Of a stretch of DNA of 64,000 nucleotides, positions 1 through 7,995 are shown one piece after another. The notes beneath the pieces are model-generated. The model saw only the letters and a program-made list of their open reading frames with translations, searched no databases and had not been told where the DNA came from. Every line of letters starts with the position of its first letter. The stretch's first letter is position 1. Source of the stretch: Phenylobacterium sp. (GTDB lineage: Bacteria; Pseudomonadota; Alphaproteobacteria; Caulobacterales; Caulobacteraceae); NCBI GenBank assembly GCA_004799545.1, contig SSMU01000012.1, positions 1 to 64,000 of the forward strand. The letters run 5' to 3'. Position numbers and translations under genes: made by a program.

Positions 1-2
1 CC

Positions 3-260
3 GTCGAACGCCTGATCTGGACCGAGCACGAAGCCTCCGACGCCGAACCCCTGCTCGACGCCCTCGACGACCGCCTCGACGAAGCCGAACTCCGCGACGA
101 CTTCCTAACCGAGGAGGTGGACGCCCACATCGCTAGGGTTTGCCGGGAGCTGGGGCTTTCCCTTCTCCCCTTGCGGGAGAAGGTGTCGGGCGAACGCCCG
201 ACGGATGAGGGGTCGATAACCCTCGCCACCGGCCCGCCCCGACTCGTCGCTTCCGGATAG
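3..260 (+). CDS. C-terminal end of an unidentified acidic protein (5' end outside window)
   Basis: An open frame enters from the left edge and ends at the TAG at 258-260. The visible part is strongly acidic and helical at first (many Asp/Glu/Leu, about 52 residues). From base 160 on, the frame is encoded by a palindromic repeat, so roughly the last 33 residues are repeat-derived rather than family sequence. I do not recognise the family. Codon usage of the first 150 bases looks like the rest of the window, which supports a real gene. The original stop codon was probably lost when the repeat inserted, but this is inference; without the 5' part no function can be assigned. Confidence 0.5.
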   Translation, partial: VERLIWTEHEASDAEPLLDALDDRLDEAELRDDFLTEEVDAHIARVCRELGLSLLPLREKVSGERPTDEGSITLATGPPRLVASG

Positions 261-320
261 CCGAGCAAAACCCCTCATCCGTCAGCTTCGCTGACACCTT
301 CTCCCGCAAGGGGAGAAGGG
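160..320. repeat. Inverted pair of REP-like palindromic elements
   Basis: Copy 1 (160-212) and copy 2 (271-320, opposite orientation) are about 50 bp each and match closely, with a 58 bp spacer. Each copy has two internal hairpins: one pairs CCTTCTCCCC with GGGGAGAAGG around the middle, the other is a GTCGGGCG/CGCCCGAC type stem in copy 1 and GTCAGC/GCTGAC in copy 2. The inverted two-copy layout is typical of REP/BIME elements mobilised by RAYT transposases. No transposase is present here. Copy 1 overlaps the 3' end of the gene at the left edge. Confidence 0.8.
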
Positions 321-375
321 ACGTAGAGCCACGGCCACGCTTGGGTCTTTCGCCCATCCGGACTAGATCAGCGGC

Positions 376-840
376 ATGACGGGCGAACCCTTCTGGCGGC
401 GCAAGAGCCTCGGGCAGATGACGGCTTCCGAGTGGGAGAGCCTGTGCGACGGCTGCGGCCTGTGCTGCCTGGTGCGCTTCGAGGACGAGGACACCGGCGA
501 GATCATCCCGACCCGCGTGCACTGCCAGCTCTACGACCCGGAGGGCTGCCGCTGCACCGACTACGCCAACCGCAAGCGCCAGGTGCCCGACTGCATCAAG
601 CTGACGCCCGGCAATATCGAGGCGCTGGCGTGGATGCCCAGGAGCTGCGCCTACCGCCGCATCCACGAGGGCCGCGACCTGGCCGCCTGGCACCCGCTGG
701 TCTCCGGCGACCCGGAGAGCGTCCACCGGGCCGGCGTCTCGGTGCGCGGCCAGACGATCAGCGAGCGGGTCCTGGCCGACGCCGAGGACGCCCTCGACTT
801 CGCCGCGACAGACCTGATCGAAGAGCGCGGGCGGGACTAG
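376..840 (+). CDS. ycgN: UPF0260 / YcgN-family cysteine cluster protein
   Basis: The 154 aa product matches the UPF0260 (YcgN) family in length and layout. [10 protein letters not shown] cluster near residues 25-33 and further cysteines ([15 protein letters not shown], then DC and SC) give the conserved Cys-rich pattern of the zinc/iron-sulfur cluster binding YkgJ/YcgN superfamily. The N-terminal [10 protein letters not shown] segment is also typical. Cytoplasmic; the biochemical role is unknown even in well-studied bacteria. It is monocistronic here. Its TAG stop lies inside a CTAG that also gives the stop of the convergent DUF805 gene. Confidence 0.92.
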   Translation: MTGEPFWRRKSLGQMTASEWESLCDGCGLCCLVRFEDEDTGEIIPTRVHCQLYDPEGCRCTDYANRKRQVPDCIKLTPGNIEALAWMPRSCAYRRIHEGRDLAAWHPLVSGDPESVHRAGVSVRGQTISERVLADAEDALDFAATDLIEERGRD

Positions 841-1292
841 GCGAACTCCTCGACGTCGATCGGCTGTCCGGGCGGCGCGCCGAACCTGTTGGCGCTCGCC
901 TGTCCCGGAACGCAGCCGAGGATCAGCAGGAAGCCAAAGGCGACGACGAGCTCCAGAACGATCCCCAGCGCCATCATGCCTGGCGGCGACCACAGTTCCG
1001 CCATCGCCGCCAGCGGCAGGAAGACGATGAACGACGCGAGCAGCCACCACCCGCTTCGGCCCATGTCGTGCAGCCGTTTGATGGCGTTGAAGAGACTGAT
1101 CGGCATCATCGCCAGGATGATCACCGCCGCCAGAAGGGGTGCGAACGGGGTGTAGCCGCTTGCCGAGGCGACGGCGCCCCCCGTGATCTGCGCGCCCCAG
1201 CCGAGCGCTATCACGGTCCAGAAGCGCCCTCGGTTGCTTCGTCCGCGAGAGGTCAACAAGCTCTTCCAGAATTCGCCTGAACTCAGCGCCAT
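837..1292 (-). CDS. DUF805 family inner-membrane protein
   Basis: The 151 aa protein carries the DUF805 hallmarks: a GRSNRGRFW motif before the first membrane segment and a [12 protein letters not shown] motif after the second or third. About four hydrophobic segments are visible, so it should be an inner-membrane protein; the family has no established activity. I chose the ATG at 1292 (MALSSGEFW) over the upstream in-frame start at 1370, because DUF805 proteins begin close to this motif and the longer frame would run through the putative promoter and SOS box. The 3' end overlaps the stop of the convergent ycgN-like gene. An SOS-type box lies 30 bp upstream of the start. Confidence 0.88.
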   Translation of the reverse strand: MALSSGEFWKSLLTSRGRSNRGRFWTVIALGWGAQITGGAVASASGYTPFAPLLAAVIILAMMPISLFNAIKRLHDMGRSGWWLLASFIVFLPLAAMAELWSPPGMMALGIVLELVVAFGFLLILGCVPGQASANRFGAPPGQPIDVEEFA

Positions 1293-1321
1293 GACCGGGC
1301 TCCTACGCCTGCAAGACGCTA

Positions 1322-1336
1322 GAACAATATGAGAAC
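1322..1336 (-). promoter_or_regulatory. Alphaproteobacterial LexA (SOS) box upstream of the DUF805 gene
   Basis: The bases read GAACAATATGAGAAC, an exact GAAC-N7-GAAC (GTTC-N7-GTTC on the other strand), which is the LexA operator known for Alphaproteobacteria including Caulobacter. On the minus strand a TTGACC (1340-1345) lies immediately upstream and could be the -35, so LexA would cover the promoter of the DUF805 gene starting at 1292. The start of the plus-strand dnaJ-like gene is 150 bp away and is a less likely target. Confidence 0.65.
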
Positions 1337-1486
1337 ATAGGTCAAGTCCGCCCGCCGTTTGGGCGGCCAAGCTGACTGTGACCTCGTCGCAACACCCGCT
1401 CTTGCGTGCAAGCGGCCGCGGACCGATCTACAAAGCCCCGAAGCAGTCTGCTGTTTTCCTCTAGCGTTTTTGGCGAGGTCCCCTTC

Positions 1487-2434
1487 TTGGCGAGCGACCC
1501 CTATCAGGAGCTGGGCGTCTCCCGCACCGCGAGCGCGGACGAGGTCCGCAAGGCCTTCCGCAAGCTGGCCAAGCAGAACCACCCTGACACCAATCCCGGC
1601 AACAAGGCCGCCGAGGAGCGCTTCAAGCGCGTCAGCGCCGCCTTCGACATCCTGGGCGATGAGAAGAAGCGCAAGAAGTTCGACGCCGGCGAGATCGACG
1701 CCGACGGGCGCGAGACGGCGCGTGGCTTCGGCGGCGGCCAGGGACCCTGGGGCTCGCGTCCGCCGCCCGGCGGCTTCGGCCGCGGCGGCCCGACCTACAC
1801 CTCCGAGAGCTTCGAGGGCGTCGACCTGGGCGACATCCTCGGTGAGATGTTCGGCGGTCGCGGCGGGCCGGCCGGGCCCGGGCGCGGCGGCGGCTTCGGG
1901 CCCTTCTCGCAGCGCGGCTCCGATGTCCGCGCGCGCCTGGAGATCGACCTCGAGGAGGCGATCAAGGGCGGCAAGAAGCGCATCTCCTTCGCCGACGGCC
2001 GGACCATCGACGTCACCATCCCCAAGGGCGCCCAGGAGGGCCAGTCGCTCCGGCTGAAGGGCCAGGGCGCGGCCGGCCGGGCCGGGGCCGGCGACGCCTT
2101 CATCGAGCTCGTCATCGCCCCGCACCCGATCTACCACCGGGAGGGCGAGCTGCTGGTGATGGACGTGCCGGTGACCGTCTACGACGCCGTGCTGGGCGGC
2201 AAGGTCGAGGCGCCGACGCCGGACGGGCCGGTGACCCTGACCATCCCCAAGGGCGCCAACTCCGGCGCCAAGCTGCGCCTCAAGGGCCGCGGCCTGACCG
2301 ACGCCCAGGGCCGGCGCGGCGACCTGTTCGCCCGCCTGGTGGTCACCTTGCCCGACCAGCCCGACCCCGAGCTGGAGGCGTTCGCCGAGGCCTGGAAGGC
2401 CAAGCGGCCCTACACGCCGAAGCGGCGTGTGTGA
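1487..2434 (+). CDS. CbpA-type DnaJ co-chaperone without zinc finger
   Basis: A J-domain protein of 315 aa that stimulates DnaK ATPase. The J domain is at about residues 3-68 with the essential HPD tripeptide. A Gly/Phe-rich linker covers about residues 75-150, followed by two beta-sandwich client-binding domains (RISFADGRTIDVTIPKG and VTLTIPKGANSG repeats). The four CxxCxGxG zinc motifs of true DnaJ are absent, so it is CbpA-like. I chose TTG 1487 because GAGG at 1475-1478 sits 8 bases upstream and the protein then starts MASDPYQELGV, as expected for a J domain. The earlier ATG at 1406 would add 27 unrelated residues. Confidence 0.9.
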   Translation: MASDPYQELGVSRTASADEVRKAFRKLAKQNHPDTNPGNKAAEERFKRVSAAFDILGDEKKRKKFDAGEIDADGRETARGFGGGQGPWGSRPPPGGFGRGGPTYTSESFEGVDLGDILGEMFGGRGGPAGPGRGGGFGPFSQRGSDVRARLEIDLEEAIKGGKKRISFADGRTIDVTIPKGAQEGQSLRLKGQGAAGRAGAGDAFIELVIAPHPIYHREGELLVMDVPVTVYDAVLGGKVEAPTPDGPVTLTIPKGANSGAKLRLKGRGLTDAQGRRGDLFARLVVTLPDQPDPELEAFAEAWKAKRPYTPKRRV

Positions 2435-2461
2435 CCGGGCGCAATGCGTGCCATAAGCCCA

Positions 2462-2477
2462 TTCAGGCTCGGTTCAG
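2462..2477 (+). promoter_or_regulatory. Direct repeat TTCAG-N6-TTCAG, candidate response-regulator box
   Basis: Two TTCAG half-sites at 2462-2466 and 2473-2477 are 11 bp apart, one helical turn, directly upstream of the PepSY-like/response regulator/kinase operon. OmpR/PhoP-family regulators bind such tandem half-sites, often in their own promoters. Autoregulation by the regulator at 2834-3523 is inferred; I see no convincing -10 to fix the promoter. Confidence 0.4.
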
Positions 2478-2500
2478 TCGCAAGGTGTGAGAAGCGGTCC

Positions 2501-2812
2501 ATGATCGTTCGTTTGGCCATCGCCGCTCTGCTCCTGGCCCCCGCCGTCCCCGCCATGGCGGCCGGTCAGGATGAGCGGCCGTCGCCGGGCGCCGGCCAGG
2601 ATGACGCCGGTCACGGGGCGCATCTCATGCCCCTGTCCAAGGTCATCTTGATGCTGCAGTCCAAGGTCAAGGGCCAGTACATCAACACCACTGTTGGCGA
2701 CCAAGGCGGCCGCCCCGCCTATTTCACCCAGTGGCGGATGCCCAACGGACGAATGGTCGTTTTGATAGTCGACGCCGAAACCGGCGCGATGATTGGCCGG
2801 CAGGGCGGGTAG
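2501..2812 (+). CDS. Small exported PepSY-like protein
   Basis: The 103 aa product has a signal peptide (hydrophobic residues about 3-18, cleavage near AMA-A). The mature part fits a single PepSY-type unit: a central YINTTVGDQGGRPAYF-type strand and the closing VDAETGAMIG motif. PepSY domains are periplasmic inhibitory or sensing modules. The gene is 21 bp ahead of a PhoP-like response regulator and its kinase, and such three-gene units are common in Alphaproteobacteria, so it probably modulates the kinase. I chose ATG 2501 because the earlier start at 2444 would bury the signal peptide. Confidence 0.75.
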   Translation: MIVRLAIAALLLAPAVPAMAAGQDERPSPGAGQDDAGHGAHLMPLSKVILMLQSKVKGQYINTTVGDQGGRPAYFTQWRMPNGRMVVLIVDAETGAMIGRQGG

Positions 2813-2833
2813 CCGGAGGAAGGACGCCGAGCC

Positions 2834-3523
2834 TTGCGCATCCTATTGGTTGAAGACGATCCGGACCTGTCGCGGCAGCTGAAGCTCGCCCTGGCGGACG
2901 CCGGCTACGCCGTGGACCACGCGCCCGACGGCGAGGAAGCCCAGTTCCTGGGCGAGACCGAACCCTATGACGCCATCGTGCTCGACCTCGGCCTGCCGAA
3001 GGTCGACGGGGTGTCGGTGCTGGAACGCTGGCGGCGCGACAAGATGGCGACGCCGGTGCTGATCCTCACCGCCCGCGGCGCCTGGAGCGAGAAGGTGGCG
3101 GGCTTCGACGCCGGGGCCGACGACTACCTGACCAAGCCTTTCCATACCGAGGAGCTGCTGGCCCGGCTGCGCGCCCTCTTGCGCCGCTCGGCGGGCCACG
3201 CCGCCCCGCAGCTGGCCTGCGGCGGCCTCCGTCTCGACCCCCGCGCGGCGCGGGCCAGCGTCAACGGCGAGCCGCTGCGCCTCACCTCGCTGGAGTACCG
3301 GCTGCTGCACTATCTGATGATGCACCAGGGCCGGGTGATCAGCCGCACCGAGCTTGTGGAGCATCTCTACGACCAGGACTTCGACCGGGATAGCAACACC
3401 ATCGAGGTGTTCATCGGCCGGGTCCGCAAGAAGATCGGCGCCGACCGCATCGAGACGGTGCGCGGCCTCGGCTACCGCCTGACCTGCCCGGCCGAAGAGA
3501 CCGGCGGGCAAGCCGGGGCCTGA
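2834..3523 (+). CDS. OmpR/PhoP-family response regulator
   Basis: A 229 aa two-domain regulator. The receiver domain (1-120) begins RILLVEDDPD and has the phospho-acceptor Asp51 in LDLGLPKVDG and the Lys of TKPFH. The C-terminal winged helix (about 128-222) ends with the typical TVRGLGYRL. Translation starts at TTG 2834; no other start in frame keeps the first beta strand. It forms an operon with the preceding PepSY-like gene and the following kinase (one base between stop and GTG). The pattern resembles PhoP/FeuP-type systems, but the signal cannot be read from the sequence. Confidence 0.93.
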   Translation: MRILLVEDDPDLSRQLKLALADAGYAVDHAPDGEEAQFLGETEPYDAIVLDLGLPKVDGVSVLERWRRDKMATPVLILTARGAWSEKVAGFDAGADDYLTKPFHTEELLARLRALLRRSAGHAAPQLACGGLRLDPRAARASVNGEPLRLTSLEYRLLHYLMMHQGRVISRTELVEHLYDQDFDRDSNTIEVFIGRVRKKIGADRIETVRGLGYRLTCPAEETGGQAGA

Positions 3524-3524
3524 C

Positions 3525-4904
3525 GTGGCCGGGGAGGGGCTGCGAAGGCCGTCGCTCGCCCGCCGCCTGGTGCTCCTGGCCCTCGGCTGGAGCCTGACGG
3601 CGCTGGTGGTCTCGGCCGTGGTCCTGGCGCTGCTCTTCCAGCAGGAGGCGCTGCGCCAGTTCGACCTGACCCTCACCAACCTGATCGACAACCTCACCGC
3701 CGGCACGACAGTCGAGCAGGGCGACGTCGACGCCCCGGCCCTCACCGACGAGCGGGCGCTCCGGGCCTATTCGGGCCGCTACTGGGAGATCGGCGAGCGC
3801 GCGCCCAACGGGGCCCTGCGGGCCATCGTCCGCTCACGGTCCCTATGGGACTCCGAGCTGCACGCCCCGCCCGACCTGATCGCCCGCCTGGCCGCCGACC
3901 CGGCCCACGCCGTCGGCTTCAACACCCGCGGGCCGCTGAACGAGCACCTGCGCGCCGTCGCCCTGCAGTCGACCCTGTCGGGCCGGCCGCTGATCTTCCT
4001 GGCCGCGGAGGACCGCTCGCCGATCGACCGCGATGTGAGCGCCTTCATCGGCTACACGGCGGGCTTCTTCCTGCTGCTGGGCGCGGGCCTGGTGGCGGCG
4101 GTGATCGTGCAGGTCCGCATCGGGCTGCGGCCGCTGTTCACCCTGCGGCGCGAGATCGCCGACGTCCGCCGCGGCCGGGCCGAGCGCATCGAGGGCGACT
4201 TCCCGACCGAGCTCACCCCGCTGACCGAGGAACTCAACGCCCTGATGGCCCACAACCACGAGGTCGTGGAGCGCCAGCGGACCCACGTTGGCAACCTGGC
4301 GCACGCGCTGAAGACCCCGATCTCGGTGATGATCACCGAGGCCGCCCAGCGGCCCGGCCCGCTCGCCGAGGTGGTCTCGCGCCAGGCCGAGGTGATGCGC
4401 CAGCACGTCGACCACCACCTGCGCCGCGCCCGCGCCGCCGCCCGCAGCCGCAGCCAGGGCGAGCGCACCGACGTCTCCGAGGTGCTCGACGAACTGGCCC
4501 GCACCCTGGAGCGGATCTTCATCGACAAGGGCGTCGCCATCGACTGGGACGCCGACGAAGACCTGGCCTTCCTCGGCGAGCGGCAGGACCTGATGGAGAT
4601 CGCCGGCAACGCCATGGAGAACGCCTGCAAGTGGTGTGCGGCCAAGGTCAGGGTCCGCGCCCACGCCCGCGGCGCCGACCGCATGGACCTCTCGATCGAG
4701 GATGACGGCCCCGGCCTGCCGCCGGACAAGCGCGAGGCGGTGGTCAGGCGTGGCGCGCGGCTCGACGAGGACGCGCCGGGCTCGGGCCTGGGCCTCTCCA
4801 TCCTCGACGAACTGGCCCGCGCCTACCGCGGCGAGCTGAAGCTCGGCGACTCTAGCCTGGGTGGCCTGCGGGTGGACATCGAGCTGCCGCGCGCGGCCGC
4901 CTGA
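3525..4904 (+). CDS. Membrane sensor histidine kinase partnering the upstream regulator
   Basis: 459 aa, GTG start one base after the regulator stop. It has an N-terminal membrane helix (about 15-37), a periplasmic domain of about 140 residues, a second helix near 170-190, a HAMP segment, and a phospho-acceptor His260 in NLAHALKTPI. The ATP-binding domain follows with an N box (NAMENACKW), a DDGPGLP G1 box and a GSGLGLSI G2 box. The ALKTPI version of the H box is the one found in PhoQ/FeuQ-like kinases, which fits a PhoPQ-like system with a PepSY accessory. Inner-membrane location; ligand unknown. Confidence 0.92.
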   Translation: MAGEGLRRPSLARRLVLLALGWSLTALVVSAVVLALLFQQEALRQFDLTLTNLIDNLTAGTTVEQGDVDAPALTDERALRAYSGRYWEIGERAPNGALRAIVRSRSLWDSELHAPPDLIARLAADPAHAVGFNTRGPLNEHLRAVALQSTLSGRPLIFLAAEDRSPIDRDVSAFIGYTAGFFLLLGAGLVAAVIVQVRIGLRPLFTLRREIADVRRGRAERIEGDFPTELTPLTEELNALMAHNHEVVERQRTHVGNLAHALKTPISVMITEAAQRPGPLAEVVSRQAEVMRQHVDHHLRRARAAARSRSQGERTDVSEVLDELARTLERIFIDKGVAIDWDADEDLAFLGERQDLMEIAGNAMENACKWCAAKVRVRAHARGADRMDLSIEDDGPGLPPDKREAVVRRGARLDEDAPGSGLGLSILDELARAYRGELKLGDSSLGGLRVDIELPRAAA

Positions 4905-4980
4905 CGCCGCCTTAAGCTTCGGAAAACCTTAACCCGCCCCTGCGCATGGTTTTCGAGCGGGATTGCCGCCGGAGCCTTTC

Positions 4981-6375
4981 ATGGGCGCTATTTCGGAGCG
5001 GAAGATCGAGATCGTGCGCCAGCTCGTGGAAGCTGCGCCCGACCGGGTCGTGGGCGGCCTGCAGCAGGCGCTCTCCGAGACCGGCGACGAATCCGCCCTG
5101 GCCGGCGTCCGCCGGCTGGTCGAGACCGAGGCCCGCGACCGCCGGCTGCGCAACGCCATCCTGCTGCCGATCGCCCCGATGTGCGTCGGCGACGGCAAGG
5201 ACACCAACCGCCTGGTCTTCCCCGCCCGCGCCCTCGCCTGCCTGTGGCGCGGCCTGAAGATCACCGCGCCGAAGCAAGTCGCCGACGCGGCCGCGGCCCT
5301 GCTCGACTTCCGTCCCAGCGAGAGCTCGACCGAGCCGTTCGACAGCCTGGTCCGGCTGGCGGCCTCGGCGATCCGCAACCGCCAGACCCGCGACTTCGAG
5401 CAGGTGATCGAGCTCTGCGACGAGGCGCGGCCCAATGGCGCCGAGCTGTTCATCACCTGCCTCGACCTTTCCGGCGTCGTGCGGCGCACCATCCCGAAGC
5501 TGCCCGACTGGACCGCCCATTTCGGCGACCAGACCACCGCCTCGGCGCGGCTCGCCTACAAGGACTCGGTGGCCATCGCCGAGGACGCCGGCCCGCAGTT
5601 CTTCCAGATGCTGGCCGCCCAGCTGCCCTATCCGTGGATGGTGCTGAGGATCATCTCGGCGGTGATGGACAAACCCACCGAGCGCTACCTCGCCGATTCC
5701 GAGATGGGCATGTTCGGCGAGCGGGTGATGCACGAGATCGAGGAGGCCATCAAATCCATCTCCAAGCTCGATCCGGAAGCCGGGCCCGACGAGGCCCGCG
5801 TGGCGGGCAAGCGCGTCGAACTGGTCACCTTCCAGGTCAGCGAGATGGAGACCTGCATCGACCTCTCCCGCGAGCACGGCTGGGGCCACGAGATCGCCAA
5901 GCACCGCAAGTCGCTGGCGGGCGTGGTCGAATCCCACCTGCGCGTCGCCGAGAAGCTGACGCTCGCGGCCATGCCGACTCAGTCGGCGAAGCTCGCCCGT
6001 ATCCGCCGCAACATCCCGCGCCTGAACACCATGCCCGATCCCGTGGCGGTGCGTAAGGCTGTGACCTTCCTGACCTTCGCCCAGGAGGTCCGCGCCAGCG
6101 CCAACTATGGCGGCTTCGCCGCGGCGCGCGCCAAGATGCTGGAGAAGCTGGGCGACATGCTCGACAGCTACGTCGAGGAGGTGCTCGACCTCCTGCGGAC
6201 CGGCGACGCCGAGGACGACGCGGTGGGCTACGCCTTCCTCGACACCGCCGCCGAGGTCAGCCTGCTGGTGCGCGACGAGAAGGCCGCCGAGCTGGTCCGC
6301 CGCCGCTGCGCCGCTGTGCGCAACGAGCGGGAAAACGCCCTGGCCAACGCCATGCCCCAAGCCAAGGCCTCATGA
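4981..6375 (+). CDS. Conserved alpha-helical protein of unknown function
   Basis: 464 aa, predicted soluble, rich in Ala/Glu/Leu/Arg helices with no signal peptide or membrane segment. I do not recognise a family domain. The start is ATG 4981 with GGAG at 4971-4974; the in-frame TTG at 4963 lacks that spacing. A partly repeated helical architecture suggests a scaffold rather than an enzyme, but this is a guess. It lies between a two-component operon and ccmI, with 40 bp to ccmI, so it may be co-transcribed with the cytochrome c genes. Confidence 0.75.
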   Translation: MGAISERKIEIVRQLVEAAPDRVVGGLQQALSETGDESALAGVRRLVETEARDRRLRNAILLPIAPMCVGDGKDTNRLVFPARALACLWRGLKITAPKQVADAAAALLDFRPSESSTEPFDSLVRLAASAIRNRQTRDFEQVIELCDEARPNGAELFITCLDLSGVVRRTIPKLPDWTAHFGDQTTASARLAYKDSVAIAEDAGPQFFQMLAAQLPYPWMVLRIISAVMDKPTERYLADSEMGMFGERVMHEIEEAIKSISKLDPEAGPDEARVAGKRVELVTFQVSEMETCIDLSREHGWGHEIAKHRKSLAGVVESHLRVAEKLTLAAMPTQSAKLARIRRNIPRLNTMPDPVAVRKAVTFLTFAQEVRASANYGGFAAARAKMLEKLGDMLDSYVEEVLDLLRTGDAEDDAVGYAFLDTAAEVSLLVRDEKAAELVRRRCAAVRNERENALANAMPQAKAS

Positions 6376-6415
6376 CACACTCGCGCGGCTAGCGGGTTTC
6401 CGCTACAGGGCCTGC

Positions 6416-7495
6416 ATGATCTTATTCTGGGTCGCAGCCGGCGTGCTCTCGGCCGCCGCGGCGGGCCTCATCCTGACAAGGGCCGCGGGCGCCGCTGCGC
6501 GCGGCGAGGCGGCCGATCCCACCCCCGTCCTCTATCGCCGGCAACTGGCCGAGATCGACGAGCTGGCCGAGCGCGGGCTGATGGGCGAGGCCGAGCGCAA
6601 GAGCGCCCACGCCGAGGCCGGCCGACGGCTGCTGGCCGCGACCGACGCGCCGGCCAGGACCTGGACCGCCGACCCCGCCGCCCGCCTTGGTGTGCTGGCC
6701 GCCGTCGTGGCCGCGCCGGCCCTGGCGCTGGTGATCTACCTGGCCCTGGGATCGCCGGGCCTCGCCGACCAGCCGTTCGCGGCGCGGATGCAGGGCTGGC
6801 TGGCCGCCGATCCCGCCCAGCTCGGCGCGCCCGAGCTCGCCGCCGTGCTGCAGAAGAAGGTCGCCGAGCGGCCCAACGATCCGGACGGCTATCGCTATCT
6901 GGCCCTGGCCGAGGGTGCCTCGCAGGACGCGCCGGAGGCGGTCCGCGCCCTGCGCCGCGGGCTGCGCATCGCCCCCGACCGCGCCGACCTCTGGGAGATG
7001 CTGGGCGAAGCCTTGCTGGCGGAATCGAACGGCACGCTGACCGACGAGGCCAAACAGGCCTTCCGTGAGACCCTGAAGCGCGAGCCGAACGCGGTGGTCG
7101 CCCGCTTCCAGCTGGCCCGCGCCCGGATCGAAGCCGGCGACACGGCGGGCGGACTCGCCGACTGGCGCGCCCTGATGGCCCAGCTGCCGCCCGGCGACTC
7201 GCGCCGCGCCGCCATCGCCGGCGCCATCGCCGTGCAGACCGGCGCCGCCCCACCGCCGGTCATGGCCGCCGGCCAGCCGCCGGACATCAACGCCATGGTC
7301 CAGCGCCTGGCGGCCCGGCTCAAGACCCAGCCCGACGATCCCGATGGCTGGGTGCGGCTGGTCCGCGCCTATGCCGTGCTGGGCCAGGCCGATCAGCGCG
7401 ACGCCACACTTAAGTCCGCCCGCGCCCGCTATGCTGGGCGGCCGGACATCCTGAGCCAGCTGGACGCCGCGGCCAAAGCCGAGCCGATGAAATGA
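6416..7495 (+). CDS. ccmI: Cytochrome c maturation protein CcmI (CycH)
   Basis: 359 aa. The N-terminal CcmI-1 part has two membrane helices (about 2-20 and 90-110) flanking a cytoplasmic loop with the family signature YRRQLAEIDELAERGLM. The periplasmic C-terminal part holds TPR-like helices (about 140-350). CcmI is the apocytochrome chaperone handing c-type apoproteins to the CcmF/CcmH haem lyase. I started at ATG 6416 so that the protein begins in the first helix; the upstream extension overlaps the previous gene out of frame. Its TGA overlaps the ccmE start by four bases, and the operon order is the rhizobial cycHJKL order. Confidence 0.93.
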   Translation: MILFWVAAGVLSAAAAGLILTRAAGAAARGEAADPTPVLYRRQLAEIDELAERGLMGEAERKSAHAEAGRRLLAATDAPARTWTADPAARLGVLAAVVAAPALALVIYLALGSPGLADQPFAARMQGWLAADPAQLGAPELAAVLQKKVAERPNDPDGYRYLALAEGASQDAPEAVRALRRGLRIAPDRADLWEMLGEALLAESNGTLTDEAKQAFRETLKREPNAVVARFQLARARIEAGDTAGGLADWRALMAQLPPGDSRRAAIAGAIAVQTGAAPPPVMAAGQPPDINAMVQRLAARLKTQPDDPDGWVRLVRAYAVLGQADQRDATLKSARARYAGRPDILSQLDAAAKAEPMK

Positions 7496-7995
7496 GCCTG
7501 CTTCCGAAATCCCCCAAGGCCCGCCGGCGCCTGACCCTGATCGCCGCCATCGCCCCGGTGCTTGCGCTGGCCGTCGGCCTGACGCTCTGGGGCCTGCGCG
7601 GCTCGATCTCGTTCTTCTACACCCCGACCCAGGTGGTCACCGCCAAGCCGCCGCCCGGCCGCTCCATCCAGCTGGGCGGCATGGTCGCCAAGGGCTCGGT
7701 GGTGAAGCATTCCAACGGCGCGGTGGAGTTCACCGTGGCCGACCAGCACGCCGCCGACCACGTGGTCTTCCAGGGCGACCTTCCGGACCTGTTCCGCGAG
7801 GGCCAGGGCGTGGTCGCCATGGGGTCGTTCCGCCCGGACGGGGTGTTCGAGGCCAAGACCATCCTGGCCAAGCACGACGAGAAGTACATGCCGCGCGAAG
7901 TGGCCGACCAACTGAAGAAGCAGGGCGAGTGGCGCGGCGATGGCGCGACGCCCGCCTACGCCAACGGCGCCTACGACAAGGCGCAGCATCCATGA
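7492..7995 (+). CDS. ccmE: Haem chaperone CcmE (CycJ)
   Basis: 167 aa periplasmic protein anchored by one N-terminal helix (about 18-36). It binds haem covalently through His128 in the HDEKYMP motif, which is the CcmE HxxxY signature, and passes it to apocytochrome c. The OB-fold strands (IQLGGMVAKGSVV, VEFTVADQ, GQGVVAMG) are clear. A flexible C-terminal tail follows. Start and stop codons overlap ccmI and ccmF by four bases each, which indicates translational coupling. Confidence 0.96.
   Translation: MSLLPKSPKARRRLTLIAAIAPVLALAVGLTLWGLRGSISFFYTPTQVVTAKPPPGRSIQLGGMVAKGSVVKHSNGAVEFTVADQHAADHVVFQGDLPDLFREGQGVVAMGSFRPDGVFEAKTILAKHDEKYMPREVADQLKKQGEWRGDGATPAYANGAYDKAQHP

Noticed and set aside
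133..1050. A 305-codon minus-strand frame at the left edge
   Set aside because: It runs through a repeat and antisense to ycgN and the DUF805 region; composition is shadow-like.
4913..4933. A TTAA ... TTAA pair resembling a CtrA site before the gene at 4981
   Set aside because: The spacing is 13 bp, not the N7 needed for CtrA.
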